Assembly: GCA_903902855.1 (NCBI GenBank) | Contig: CAIUWK010000103.1 | Location: 1-51,794, forward strand | Origin: an uncultured Geobacter sp. | Lineage (GTDB): Bacteria > Desulfobacterota > Desulfuromonadia > Geobacterales > CAIOGM01 | Direction of reading: 5' to 3' | DNA: 51,794 bases | In this document: piece by piece, positions 16,912-27,286 of the stretch | How the letters are laid out: each line of letters begins with the position of its first letter | Numbering within the stretch: the stretch's first letter is position 1 | Position numbers and translations under genes: made by a program | Notes under the pieces: generated by a model | Seen by the model: only the letters and a program-made list of their open reading frames with translations | Databases searched by the model: none | Told to the model about the DNA's origin: nothing

Positions 16912-17097
16912 ATGGCGGAACAGGCTCCTACCTGTGCGTGCGGAGAGCGGCACCACGGACATATCTGCGTACTGAAAAGCAAGGGATTAACCAAAGAGGT
17001 GGCACACCTGACGAATAGTCCCACGGTGGTCTGCTTCAACTGCGGCATAGAAGCCAATGCCGCAGAGAACGTCTGCGCGCCCATGACACTGGAATAA
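16912..17097 (+). CDS. Small Cys/His-rich protein, possibly metal-binding
   Basis: This 61-aa product has six cysteines (8, 10, 19, 41, 44 and 55) and a HHGH cluster at 14-17. The CxC, CxxC and histidine pattern suggests zinc binding or redox chemistry. I do not recognise a family. A strong AAGGAGGAATGAC ribosome site and a plausible promoter support it as a real gene. It lies about 100 bp before the Rieske gene and may be transcribed with it, but a link is not shown. Confidence 0.7.
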   Translation: MAEQAPTCACGERHHGHICVLKSKGLTKEVAHLTNSPTVVCFNCGIEANAAENVCAPMTLE

Positions 17098-17199
17098 CTC
17101 ACTCTTTTTCTTGGTATCCCCCTTCTCGAACAAAACTTCAGAAGAGATGAACTTCTCCCTGAAATGATCGGAACCGTCAACTCAAACAGGAGATTTTCC

Positions 17200-17619
17200 A
17201 TGGAACAGGACGGCAGAAGGCTGTTTTTGATGACCTGCATCGGCGGCGTCGCCGCGGTAACTGCGGGGGCCGTGGCATACCCGGTCATCAGTTACCTTGC
17301 CCCCCGGAAGGGAAAAGACAATTCGGCCTCCGTGACCATCCCGGAAAAGGAGCTCCCCCCTGATGGGGCCAAATTCTTCCAGTACCACGGCAAGGCAGCG
17401 GTCATCGTCCGAAAAAAAGATGGCTCGGTGACGGCGCTCTCGGCGGTCTGTACCCATCTGGGGTGCATCGTTCAGTGGGAAGCGAAGAAGGGGGAGTTCA
17501 TTTGCCCCTGCCACGGGGGGCAGTTCTCCGCCGAGGGCAAAGTCCTGGGGGGGCCGCCTCCCAAGCCGCTGGAGCAGCTCAAAGCTACCGTCGCCAACGG
17601 CGTCATTACCATCGGATAG
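17200..17619 (+). CDS. Rieske 2Fe-2S subunit of a cytochrome bc/b6f-type complex
   Basis: This 139-aa protein carries the high-potential iron-sulfur cluster of a quinol oxidoreductase. An N-terminal helix (about 8-32) anchors it. Cluster ligands are in CTHLGC and CPCHGGQFS. The start at ATG 17200 follows AGGAGATTTTCC; ATG 17164 lacks a site. It is followed 10 bp later by the cytochrome b gene and then a multihaem cytochrome, forming one operon. The partner quinone is probably menaquinone, an inference from lineage. Confidence 0.93.
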   Translation: MEQDGRRLFLMTCIGGVAAVTAGAVAYPVISYLAPRKGKDNSASVTIPEKELPPDGAKFFQYHGKAAVIVRKKDGSVTALSAVCTHLGCIVQWEAKKGEFICPCHGGQFSAEGKVLGGPPPKPLEQLKATVANGVITIG

Positions 17620-17629
17620 GGGGAATATC

Positions 17630-18733
17630 ATGACGCTCGTCAGGAAACTCTACGACTGGGTCGAGGTTCGGCTCGGCATCTCTGAGGTCATCGAAAAAGA
17701 GATGACCGGCTATCTTCTCCCGCGCACCATCAACAACTGGTACTCCCTGGGGAGCGTGCTCCTCTTTGCCTTTACCCTCCAGGTGATCAGCGGCATCCTC
17801 CTCCTTATCTACTATGTGCCCGATGCGGACAAGGCGTTCAAAAGCGTCTCCGTCATCATGAACGAGATCCCCTTCGGCTGGCTCATCCGGCTCTGCCATG
17901 CCGTCGGCTCCAACCTCATGGTGGCCACCCTCTTCCTGCATATGTTCTCGGTCCTCTTCATGGGGAGTTACAAAAAGCCGCGTGAACTCCAGTGGGTCTC
18001 CGGCTTCACCCTGTTGAACCTGGTCATGGGGATCTCCCTCACCGGCTACCTCCTCCCCTGGAGCCAGCTCTCCTTCTGGGCCACCACCGTGGCCACCAAC
18101 AGCGTCGGCGCCATTCCGGTGATCGGTGAGTACCTGGTGGAATTCGTCCGGGGGGGGAAACTGGTGGGACCCCCCACCCTGGGACGGTTCTTCGCCGTCC
18201 ATGTGGCGGTGCTCCCCCTGGTCATTGCCGGGCTCATCGGCGCCCATCTCTTCTTCCTGAAGCGGACCGGCATCTCCGCTCCCCCCACCAGGAACGACCC
18301 GGCCACGACGACCCGGCAGGGGAGCTCCTACCATTACGACAAACATGAGGGGGGGATTCCCTTCTTCCCCAATTTTTTCCTCCACGACATGACCTCCGTC
18401 TCCATCTATATGGCATGTCTCCTGGGGGTAGTTTTCTTCTCTCCCTACCTCTTCTTCACCCCCGACTCCTTTGTGCCGGCCAACCCGTTTCAGACCCCGG
18501 CGCACATCAAGCCGGAATGGTATTTCCTGGCTAACTACCAGATCCTGAAGATTTTCCCCAGCGAGATCATCGGTCTCACCGTCCAAGGGGCCGGCATGAC
18601 CTTCATCGCCCTCCTCCCCTTTGTGGATCGGGGTGACGGACGCTACCCGTTGAAGCGACCACTCTTCATGGTCTGTTCACTGGGGGGCATTGCGATGTTC
18701 ATTGCACTTTCCATCTGGGGGCACCTGTCATGA
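17630..18733 (+). CDS. Cytochrome b subunit (b6 and subunit IV parts fused)
   Basis: This 367-aa protein has about eight transmembrane helices and holds two b haems and the quinol sites. The N-terminal part shows paired haem histidines in RLCHAVGSNLMVATLFLH and in VHVAVLPLVIAGLIGAH. The C-terminal subunit IV-like part has the Qo motif PEWYF. The length is close to a fused b6/IV protein rather than a 420-aa mitochondrial-type cytochrome b. The stop overlaps the next start as ATGA. Confidence 0.93.
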   Translation: MTLVRKLYDWVEVRLGISEVIEKEMTGYLLPRTINNWYSLGSVLLFAFTLQVISGILLLIYYVPDADKAFKSVSVIMNEIPFGWLIRLCHAVGSNLMVATLFLHMFSVLFMGSYKKPRELQWVSGFTLLNLVMGISLTGYLLPWSQLSFWATTVATNSVGAIPVIGEYLVEFVRGGKLVGPPTLGRFFAVHVAVLPLVIAGLIGAHLFFLKRTGISAPPTRNDPATTTRQGSSYHYDKHEGGIPFFPNFFLHDMTSVSIYMACLLGVVFFSPYLFFTPDSFVPANPFQTPAHIKPEWYFLANYQILKIFPSEIIGLTVQGAGMTFIALLPFVDRGDGRYPLKRPLFMVCSLGGIAMFIALSIWGHLS

Positions 18734-19536
18734 TACCTGTACGCATCTCCGCCCCGATCCGGATACTCGCCACGCTCCTCTTCTCTCTCGCCGTTTCCGT
18801 CGCCACCGGCCATGCCCAGGAAAATTCCTGTGTGACCTGTCACGGCGCCATGCCGGGAAAATATGGGGCACCGGTCCCACTCTGGAAAAGCAGTATCCAT
18901 GCCGAAAACAACGTCTTCTGCCACGAATGCCACGGCGGCGACCCGAAAGATCTGGGGAACGCCATGAAGCCCGACCGCGGATTCAAGGGGGTCCCCAAGG
19001 AGACGGCCATTCCGGAAACATGCGGCCGTTGCCATGTGGGGGTGCTGAAGGATTTCCTGGGAAGCGCCCATGGTAAACGACTGGGGAGCGGTGGCCCCAC
19101 CTGCGTCACCTGCCACGGCAACCACGCCGTCAAGAAGGCCTCCCTGGAGATCATTAACGAAAAAACCTGTACAAAGTGCCATACCTACGAGCGCGCCCGC
19201 CTGATGAAACAGGCGATGCAGGAGACCGAAGGGATGATAACCACCCTGGATGCCCGTATCGAGAGTCTCAAACTGCAGGGAAAGGCATCAGAGACGATGG
19301 AGCAGGGACTGTTCAACGCCCGCAACCGGTTCCATACGCTGTTCCATAACGTCATAGCAGAAAAGGTCCGGAGCGAATCCGCAGCCATAAAAAAAGATCT
19401 GGGCACCATCGGCGCCCAGATCGACGCCATCGAACAGGCCGAGCAGAAACGGAAAATGGTCGGCGCCGCCGCAATCGGCGGCCTGCTCCTCGCCGCCCTC
19501 CTCTTCCGGCTCCTGGGCAAAACCTACGACAACTAA
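18730..19536 (+). CDS. Membrane-anchored pentahaem c-type cytochrome
   Basis: This 268-aa protein has a signal peptide ending near GHAQENS and five CxxCH motifs: CVTCH, CHECH, CGRCH, CVTCH and CTKCH. A helical region at about 155-235, rich in Glu, Lys and Gln, precedes a C-terminal transmembrane helix. It replaces the single-haem cytochrome c1/f of classic complexes, so electrons from the Rieske/cytochrome b pair would leave through several haems. This layout resembles menaquinol complexes of metal-reducing bacteria. Translational coupling to cytochrome b (ATGA) supports one complex. Confidence 0.9.
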   Translation: MIPVRISAPIRILATLLFSLAVSVATGHAQENSCVTCHGAMPGKYGAPVPLWKSSIHAENNVFCHECHGGDPKDLGNAMKPDRGFKGVPKETAIPETCGRCHVGVLKDFLGSAHGKRLGSGGPTCVTCHGNHAVKKASLEIINEKTCTKCHTYERARLMKQAMQETEGMITTLDARIESLKLQGKASETMEQGLFNARNRFHTLFHNVIAEKVRSESAAIKKDLGTIGAQIDAIEQAEQKRKMVGAAAIGGLLLAALLFRLLGKTYDN

Positions 19537-19552
19537 CAAACGGGGGTAATTC

Positions 19553-20554
19553 ATGCATCTCATCGACCAGATCAAGATCAAGGCAAAAGGAAATCTCCAG
19601 ACCGTCGTACTACCGGAGAGCTATGATGAGCGGATGCTCTTCGCCGCACAGAAGATCACCGAGCAGGGGCTGGCGAAGATCGTCATCCTGGGTAATCCTG
19701 ACGAGATTCAGGCATCCGCGGCGGAGAAAGGGGTGAATCTTGCCGGCGTGGAGTTGCTGGAGCCGAAGAGCTCACCTAAACTGCAGGAGTACATCGACGC
19801 CTTTGTGGAACTCCGCAAGGCCAAAGGGATGACTCCGGAAGCGGCTGAAAAGATTCTCACCGCCCCGGACAACCTCTACTATGCCGGCATGATGGTCCGC
19901 TTGGGAGATGCCGCGGGAGAGGTTGCCGGCGCCACCGGCACCACCGGCAACGTCCTCAAGGCGGCCTTCCAGACCGTCGGCTCCGCCCCGGGGATCAAGA
20001 CCGTCTCTTCCTACTTTTTCATGGTCACCAAGAATCCGGCCTTCGGTGAAAACGGTATCATCCTCTTTGCCGACTGTGCGGTCAACCCCAACCCCGATGC
20101 CCAGGCCCTGGCGGAGATCGCCGTGGCCACGGCGAGAAACTGCAAGGCATTCCTGGATGTGGAAGCTCGGGTGGCCATGCTCTCCTTCTCCACCAGGGGG
20201 AGCTCCAGCCACGGCGACATCGACAAGGTAACCCAGGCCATGGCCATCGCCCGACAGATCGACCCCTTCATCCAGATCGATGGCGAACTTCAGGCCGACG
20301 CCGCACTCCTCCCCTCGGTGGGGGCAAAGAAGGCGCCGGGGAGCCCGGTGGCAGGCAGGGCCAACGTCCTGATCTTCCCGGACCTGGACGCCGGGAACAT
20401 CGGTTACAAGCTGGTGGAACGAATCGCAGGCGCCGATGCCGTGGGCCCTGTCATCCAGGGGCTGGCCAAGCCGGTGAACGATCTCTCCCGCGGCTGCTCC
20501 GTGGAGGACATCGTCAACGTCACCGCCATCACCGCCGTCCAGGCCCAGGGTTAA
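19553..20554 (+). CDS. pta: Phosphate acetyltransferase, short form
   Basis: This 333-aa enzyme interconverts acetyl-CoA and acetyl phosphate and works with acetate kinase. The N-terminus (VVLPESYDERML) and the NPNPDAQALAEIA and FSTRGSS segments are typical of the PTA/PTB family. Its length is the short single-domain form, without the regulatory DRTGG part. ATG 19553 follows a GGGGGTAATTC site, 16 bp after the cytochrome gene. ackA is not in the window. A terminator follows at 20621. Confidence 0.9.
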   Translation: MHLIDQIKIKAKGNLQTVVLPESYDERMLFAAQKITEQGLAKIVILGNPDEIQASAAEKGVNLAGVELLEPKSSPKLQEYIDAFVELRKAKGMTPEAAEKILTAPDNLYYAGMMVRLGDAAGEVAGATGTTGNVLKAAFQTVGSAPGIKTVSSYFFMVTKNPAFGENGIILFADCAVNPNPDAQALAEIAVATARNCKAFLDVEARVAMLSFSTRGSSSHGDIDKVTQAMAIARQIDPFIQIDGELQADAALLPSVGAKKAPGSPVAGRANVLIFPDLDAGNIGYKLVERIAGADAVGPVIQGLAKPVNDLSRGCSVEDIVNVTAITAVQAQG

Positions 20555-20620
20555 AACTTCCCCCCTCACCCCTGCCCCTCTCCCACAAGGGGCGAGGGGA
20601 GAAATTCACGTTAAAACAGA

Positions 20621-20654
20621 CCGGGAGCAGGCATCACGCCTGCTCCCGTTTTTT
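20621..20654 (+). terminator. Rho-independent terminator after pta
   Basis: CGGGAGCAGGC pairs perfectly with GCCTGCTCCCG across ATCAC, followed by six T. It separates the convergent pta and radical SAM genes. Confidence 0.92.
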
Positions 20655-20710
20655 CCGCCCTTCACCTTTCGACTCCGCTCAGGGCATCGCTTTTCACCCT
20701 TCACCATTCA

Positions 20711-22032
20711 CTATGTTATAGGCCAGCTCGTCTCCAACCCTTCCGGATAGAAATTCTCCTTGGTCCGGTTGAAGTAGCCGTACTGGATTCGTGGGAAACT
20801 CTTCTTGACCTTTTCCAGCATCCGGTACATCCCGATCCCCTTCCCCGTGAACTCAAGCTGCTTGTGGTAATAATCGGGGTCGATGGAGAGATTGCGCATC
20901 TGAATCATGTCGATACCGGTGACATCGATGAACTTGAGGAGCGCCTCCACCTCCTCCGGGGAATCGGAGAGACCGGGGGAGACGAGATAATTGATCATAG
21001 TGAACCGCCCCCGCTCCTTCGCCGCCTTCACCGACTCCGTCACGTCACTGAAGCTGTATCCCACGGGGCGATAATACCGGTTGTAGTACTCCTCCCGCAC
21101 CGAATTGAGGGAGAAGCGGAAGGAATCCATCCCCGCGTCGCAGAGGAGCCGGACCCGATCGGGAAAAGAGCCGTTGGAGTTGAAGTTCACCGTCCCCCGG
21201 GAGGTGGCCAGCTTCATCCGGCGGGTAGCCTCGGCAATGGTATCGGCCTGGAGGATCGGGTCCCCCTCGCACCCCTGTCCATAGGAAACGATGGGCTCGG
21301 CCGCCTCCTTCAGGTGGGGAATCGCCAGCTCGCAGAGCTCCTCCGGAGTCGGGACAAAACCGATCCGCTCGTGATTTGAGGGACAGCATTCCGACGGCTG
21401 CAGGCTGATACAGCCGAGACAGCGGGAGTTGCAGACGGGGGAAGTGGGAAGGGGCGCCTCCCAGCGGCGAAAGAAGAGATTTTTGGCGGCAAAACAGTGG
21501 TAATCCACGGCGCAGCGGGCCAGCTGTTCCAGGAGCCGGTTGTGGGGGAGCTCCGCCAGGAGTTTTCTGACCAGGGGATCCAGCTTACGATCGTCGTAGT
21601 TGCAGGGGTTCCAGTTGTCGTTGCTGTCCACCCGGCTGGCCGCCACCACGAACCGCTCCCGCTCCTCGTCCCACCCCACCGCCGTATAGGACCAGAGGGG
21701 GAGATGGACCTTCTTGCGACTGTAGTCACAGGCGGGGAGCAGGGTCCGGACGAAGCCGGGGGCCATGAAGGCCGAGACCGCCTGCACCCGCACCTTTTTG
21801 CGTCCATGCCGCACCGTCTCCACGGTTGTGAAGGAACGTCCCTTGGGGTCCCACGCCAGGGGAGGAGTTTCGGGAATAGTGAAGATCCGGCTCCCCTCCG
21901 GGAGGGGGATCAGCTCCACCCCTTCAGGGAGCACCGCCTGGGTGCCGCTCATCCCGGCCATGCAGAGCTCGGGATGATCGAAGATCGTCCCCTTTTCATC
22001 GGCGTAGAGGAGCCGGGGTAATCGCTGCGCTT

Positions 22033-22036
<4 letters not shown>
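20711..22036 (-). CDS. Radical SAM protein of unknown substrate
   Basis: This 441-aa protein carries the 4Fe-4S/SAM site as CNSRCLGC (CxxxCxxC), preceded by about 200 residues without a recognised domain. The TIM-barrel region has YGQGCEGDPIL and FNSNGSF segments typical of the superfamily. ATG 22036 is chosen because GGAGAACCT precedes it and it overlaps the NtrX-like stop as ATGA. It is translationally coupled to that regulator. The substrate is unknown. Confidence 0.82.
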
Positions 22037-23403
<1,367 letters not shown>

Positions 23404-23414
23404 AAGAAATCCCT

Positions 23415-25625
23415 TTACCCTGCCGGCAGTTCGATAATGAAGCGGGTGCCGCAAGGGTCGTTATCCCGCACCCTGACGAATCCCTGGTGATCTGTGATGA
23501 TGGTATTGACGATGGCAAGCCCCAAACCGGTTCCCGATACCTTGGTGGAGAAATAGGGTTCGAAGAGCCGTGACCGGTCTTCCGGGGCGATGCCGTGGCC
23601 ATCATCGGCCACCTCGCAGGTGACCAGCCTGAGCTCGGGGTTGTAGCTGGTGCTGATATCGATCTTCCCCTTCCCGTCCACCGCCGCCACCGCGTTATCC
23701 AGGAGGTTTATCAGTACCCGCTTGATCTGGTCACGGTCAAGCAGAATCTGCGGCAGAGACGGATCAGGCATAAAGGTGAGAGCTATCCCTTGATGAGCTT
23801 CCCCATAGAGGGTACAGGCCTCACGGATGATACTGTTCAGCTCTTCCGGGAGTGGCCGGGCCGCGGGGAGTCGGGCGAAGTTATTGAATTCGTTCACCAG
23901 AGTCTTGAGCTCCTCCACCGAACGGATGATGAGGGAGGTGCACTGGTCAAAGACGTCATCCCCTTCGGAGAACCGTTTGAGATAACGTCGCCGGAGCCGT
24001 TGGGCCGAAAGCTGGATGGGGGTCAGGGGGTTCTTGATTTCATGGGCGATACGGCGCGCGACCTCTCTCCAGGCAGCCATCCGCTGGGCCCGCATGAGCT
24101 GGGTCAGATCGTCCAAGACCGCCACCGTCCCCACCGGTTCACCCCGATCATTGCGCAATGCCGTAACACTCACCTGCAGGGTTACCCGGTTCCGGTTCAC
24201 CGGAATGGTTACCTGCCGCCGAAGCGTTTCCCCCGGGTTTGCCCCCAGTTCGTCCAGCATCCTGGCCGCCAGCTCCATATTTTCCGGACCGGTCACCTGC
24301 CGGAAATGAGTGCCTATGACCTCATCGGCCCGTACCCCCAGAAGCGCCTCCGCCGATTTGTTCACCGTGGTCAGCAGCCCGTCACGGGAAAGGGAGACGA
24401 CTCCTGCCGTGACGTTTTCCAGGACTATCTCCATGTAGCGCCGGCGCTCTTCCAGTTCCCGGTTGCTCAGGGTCAGCTCCGCGTTGGTCCGGCGCAAGGT
24501 CTGCTGGCTGGCCCGGAGGTCATCGGTCATCTTGTTGAAGGAGGAGACCAGCAACCCGATCTCGTCGTCCCCCTGTTCCCCCAGATGCACTTCAAGATCC
24601 CCTTGAGCCACCTTGGCGGTTGCGTCGGCGAGCTCCTTGATGGGGGTGGTGAGGCTGTTGGCCAGGTAGATTCCCAGCCAGACCGAGAGGAAGAGGATGA
24701 CCAGGGTGATAAGAGCCAGGGTCAGAAAAAACTCGTTCCGGATCGGATTTTTCAGGGAGCTGGCCTGACGGTAATCCTGATAGGCCCGGGAGATGCCGTG
24801 GACCTTCCCGGCCAGCGATTGGGGGACGTAGAAGTCCACCGCCACGGCCCCCACGATGCTCCCCGCCACGGATACCGGAACAATCCCCCGGATGAGATCG
24901 GCACTCCCCACCGAGTAGAAACGATTCAGTTCCCTACCCGCCATGACCTCCTGCAGTTCCCCCCCTGTGGGGAGGGGAAAGAGGTCTAACTCGGGGGGGG
25001 TGATATCTCCGCCAGTGAGCAGCGTACCGTCGGCGCCGAAGAGCTCGATCCTGCTCACCCCATATTCGTGGCGCAGTTGTTGTACCAGATCCATGAGATG
25101 GGGGCGCTTCTCTGGAGTAAAGAGCCGCCGCCGGGCGACCTGACCGCCCACCTGTCTACCGAAATGAAGAGACCTGGCGCCGGCGGTGCGGTAGGTCTCC
25201 TGAACCACCTCCATGGACTGGTTAAGAGACTTTTCGATCTGGGAATTGAACCAGGTGACGATACTCGTGTTGATATAGCCGGTGGAGACCACGAAGAGGA
25301 GGATGGTGGGGATAAACGAGAGACCGACGAAGGCCAGGACCAGTTTGCTCTTGAGTTTGGAGCCGCCGCCGCTCCGGCGAGCCATGAGGATACGGGCGGA
25401 GGTGCGGATGACCAGATAGACGATGAGGATGAGCAGGAGGATGATGAAGTTGGTGATGCCGAAGATCAGGAACCGGTTCCCCACCGTGGTCCCGCTGGTG
25501 GTTTGCTTGAGGTAGCTCTCCATCCGAGCCAGATAGATAATCAGCCCGGTGGCCACGAGGAACACCAGAGATTCCGTGACCCGTTTACGAAAATTAAGTG
25601 ACTGCCACAACGTCCTGATCTGCAC
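23415..25625 (-). CDS. NtrY-like membrane sensor histidine kinase
   Basis: This 736-aa kinase has three N-terminal transmembrane helices (about 18-34, 46-68 and 90-112), an extracytoplasmic region and a fourth helix (about 298-322). HAMP, PAS, HisKA and HATPase domains follow. The phosphoacceptor is in VARRIAHEIKNPLTPIQ, the NtrY-type H-box, and the ATP-binding GTGLGLAIV is near the end. The start is GTG 25625. It ends 11 bp before the NtrX-like gene. The trigger is unknown; the NtrYX family is linked to nitrogen, redox or envelope signals. Confidence 0.9.
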   Translation of the reverse strand: MQIRTLWQSLNFRKRVTESLVFLVATGLIIYLARMESYLKQTTSGTTVGNRFLIFGITNFIILLLILIVYLVIRTSARILMARRSGGGSKLKSKLVLAFVGLSFIPTILLFVVSTGYINTSIVTWFNSQIEKSLNQSMEVVQETYRTAGARSLHFGRQVGGQVARRRLFTPEKRPHLMDLVQQLRHEYGVSRIELFGADGTLLTGGDITPPELDLFPLPTGGELQEVMAGRELNRFYSVGSADLIRGIVPVSVAGSIVGAVAVDFYVPQSLAGKVHGISRAYQDYRQASSLKNPIRNEFFLTLALITLVILFLSVWLGIYLANSLTTPIKELADATAKVAQGDLEVHLGEQGDDEIGLLVSSFNKMTDDLRASQQTLRRTNAELTLSNRELEERRRYMEIVLENVTAGVVSLSRDGLLTTVNKSAEALLGVRADEVIGTHFRQVTGPENMELAARMLDELGANPGETLRRQVTIPVNRNRVTLQVSVTALRNDRGEPVGTVAVLDDLTQLMRAQRMAAWREVARRIAHEIKNPLTPIQLSAQRLRRRYLKRFSEGDDVFDQCTSLIIRSVEELKTLVNEFNNFARLPAARPLPEELNSIIREACTLYGEAHQGIALTFMPDPSLPQILLDRDQIKRVLINLLDNAVAAVDGKGKIDISTSYNPELRLVTCEVADDGHGIAPEDRSRLFEPYFSTKVSGTGLGLAIVNTIITDHQGFVRVRDNDPCGTRFIIELPAG

Positions 25626-25787
25626 CGGACAACCCCGCTTTGGTGGTGATTTTGAGAAACATCACTCTAGCCAATGGCGGGAAGTAATTCAAGCAGGAAT
25701 AGCAGAGCGGGTCAGAACAATACCGCAGAATTTTTCCCGTACGCCTGTACTACATCGCAGATATCGTTAAAAACAAGACAGATCCCA

Positions 25788-25913
25788 CTAGCTGTAGGCT
25801 ATGATAATCCTTACAATGGCCATGAGCATGATCTGCAGAAACAGATACAACATAAATCGCCTGCTTTTTTTCAACCAGGTTCCCACCAAGTCAGTTACGT
25901 TCACCTTATCCAT
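25788..25913 (-). CDS. 41-aa single-pass membrane peptide
   Basis: ATG 25913, with GGAGG nine bases upstream, opens a 41-codon frame. It has a basic start region (VGTWLKKSRR) and one hydrophobic helix (FMLYLFLQIMLMAIVRIIIA), ending at TAG 25788. It lies 100 bp downstream of the 99-aa membrane gene in the same direction and is probably in the same sigma54-driven transcript. No family was recognised. The ribosome site and clean helix support it. Confidence 0.55.
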   Translation of the reverse strand: MDKVNVTDLVGTWLKKSRRFMLYLFLQIMLMAIVRIIIAYS

Positions 25914-26013
25914 AGTAATAATCCTCCAATTTCCTTCGCGACCAGAAATCAATCCTGGTACCCCTGCAACTTCCCGGCGATTCCGGTAGTGCTCCCCTGA
26001 ATCTGTATAAATG

Positions 26014-26313
26014 TCACTTTCTCAGCGGATACAAGTATGACCTGCTGCTGTGGAGCCTGCTGTTACAATCAGGACAGCTATACACTCGACAGAGTATGGA
26101 AAAATAGATCAAGCCGGGAATGACACCGATCAGCGTAAGCACGAACACGTTCAAATAATTATTATTCATAGTAATGACGGGGATTAAAATTCCCCTGAAA
26201 CCGCATTGATCGCATATTCTCACCTTGCTCCGAGCTTCGATGCAGATGAGAATATTTCCCATAGTTATAACAGAGAGTATAAATAAAACAGCAGCCATTG
26301 CTAATTTTTCCAA
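26014..26313 (-). CDS. Small membrane protein with two CxxC pairs
   Basis: The start is set at TTG 26313 because AAGGAG lies five bases upstream. A longer frame to ATG 26448 would overlap the sigma54 promoter and read through the leader. The 99-aa product has two transmembrane helices (about 6-23 and 54-75), CDQC at 34-37 and CPDC at 80-83. The two pairs could form a zinc ribbon on the same membrane face. It is the first gene behind the promoter at 26437. The family is unknown. Confidence 0.62.
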   Translation of the reverse strand: MEKLAMAAVLFILSVITMGNILICIEARSKVRICDQCGFRGILIPVITMNNNYLNVFVLTLIGVIPGLIYFSILCRVYSCPDCNSRLHSSRSYLYPLRK

Positions 26314-26384
26314 AGTAACTCCTTGTACCGATAAAGGGATCGCCTCAGCGCAGAGCTCCGGATCAAGGGCTCTGTTTCGGCTTC

Positions 26385-26400
26385 TGTCCCGTAACGGACA
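26385..26400. promoter_or_regulatory. Leader palindrome of sigma54 module A
   Basis: TGTCCCGTAACGGACA lies at about +26 to +41 of the predicted transcript. The equivalent site in module B (48183-48198) is at exactly the same distance from its promoter. It could be an operator or an RNA hairpin. Confidence 0.7.
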
Positions 26401-26436
26401 AATTATCCGCAACGAAGCATTGAATAAGGTACATAA

Positions 26437-26453
26437 AGCAAGGAGCATGCCGA
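26437..26453 (-). promoter_or_regulatory. Sigma54 promoter, module A
   Basis: The minus strand reads TCGGCATGCTCCTTGCT, close to the consensus YTGGCACGN4TTGCW. The -24 GG and -12 GC are exactly 10 bp apart. The predicted start is near 26426, giving a leader of about 110 nt to TTG 26313. Confidence 0.78.
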
Positions 26454-26504
26454 ATGTACGTCATGAGATTTTTCAATGAGTTAGCAACGGAGAGAGATGA
26501 ACAG

Positions 26505-26541
26505 TTGTCCCATCCGGGACAGGTTGTCCCTGACGAGACAA
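26505..26541. promoter_or_regulatory. Paired upstream activator palindromes, module A
   Basis: TTGTCCCATCCGGGACAG (26505-26522) and TTGTCCCTGACGAGACAA (26524-26541) are two inverted repeats 19 bp apart, centre to centre. They lie 51 bp from the -24 element, a position typical of sigma54 enhancer sites. Module B repeats this geometry. Confidence 0.78.
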
Positions 26542-26608
26542 ATGGAAGGAGAGGAGGTGAGATGAGACAAAAGTGTAAGAGTTTAAACAGGGATACTTCA
26601 GGAGGCAC

Positions 26609-26646
26609 AAAAAACCGGCGCACGGAAGAGTATCCGTAACGCCGGC
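26609..26646 (-). terminator. Rho-independent terminator after the P460 gene
   Basis: On the minus strand CCGGCGTTACGGA pairs imperfectly with TCCGTGCGCCGG, followed by TTTTTTG. It separates the P460 transcript from sigma54 module A. Confidence 0.8.
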
Positions 26647-26673
26647 CATGACTGTTATCGCAGCTGTTCCAGC

Positions 26674-27164
26674 CTATTTCTTCGCAGAAAAATCCTCATA
26701 TTTCGAGATCACGAACTGTCGATCGGCGGCGTCTTTCTGATGGCAGCTGAAGCAGTTTTTCAACGGATCAATGCCGCTGGGCTTGCCGTCCGCGCTGTAC
26801 CCGGCAAAGAGCCACCCCCCCGTCTCCGTCTGCTTCTTATCCCGCTGCATCAGGACGACCATATTCTTCTTCCCCTCAACAAGCTTCCCCGCCTCATCCT
26901 TGAGGTTATGATAGACCACCACGAAGCGGCTCCCCTCGGGATAACTCCCCCCCCCTTGTAGGCCTTCATCCCCTTCTTATCCAGATAGATATAATGAACC
27001 CCGTAGAAGAGCGACTTCTTGTCCTCCACAATCTTCTGTCGGCTCTTCTCCCACGACTCGTACCCCTTGGGGAGCGAAACCGGCCCGGCGGCAGCCGGCG
27101 CCTGCGAAACCGTACAAAGCATCATCACAACCATCAGTGCGAAAACTATCTTTCTCATATCCAC
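26674..27164 (-). pseudogene. Cytochrome P460-family protein, frameshifted at a C9/G9 run
   Basis: Two overlapping frames together encode one P460-type c-haem protein. The first frame (from ATG 27164) has a signal peptide and the segment LPKGYESWEKSRQKIVEDKK. The second has VVVYHNLKDEAGK and the haem site CFSCH near the end. The break falls at nine G on the minus strand (26947-26955). With ten G the protein would read through KGGGSYPEGSRF into the second frame. The total length would be about 163 aa. It may be a real mutation, a phase-variable tract or a sequencing error. Confidence 0.8.
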
Positions 27165-27230
27165 CCCTTGAAAACTGTGAAACGTGAATGGTGAATGGTG
27201 AAACGTGAAGAGAGCCCCTGCCTTAACCTT

Positions 27231-27286
27231 GAACCTAGAACCCAGAACCTAGAACCCAGAACCCAGAACCTAGAACCTAGAACCTC
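27231..27286. repeat. Eight 7-bp repeats (GAACCYA) overlapping the tsaB stop
   Basis: Units GAACCTA or GAACCCA run from 27231 to 27286, the last being GAACCTC. On the minus strand most units contain TAG or TGG. The tsaB stop codon TAG (27270-27272) is inside the array. Confidence 0.88.

Noticed and set aside
23595..24989. 464-codon plus-strand frame opposite the NtrY-like kinase
   Set aside because: It is a shadow of a gene with clear HAMP, PAS, HisKA and ATPase domains.
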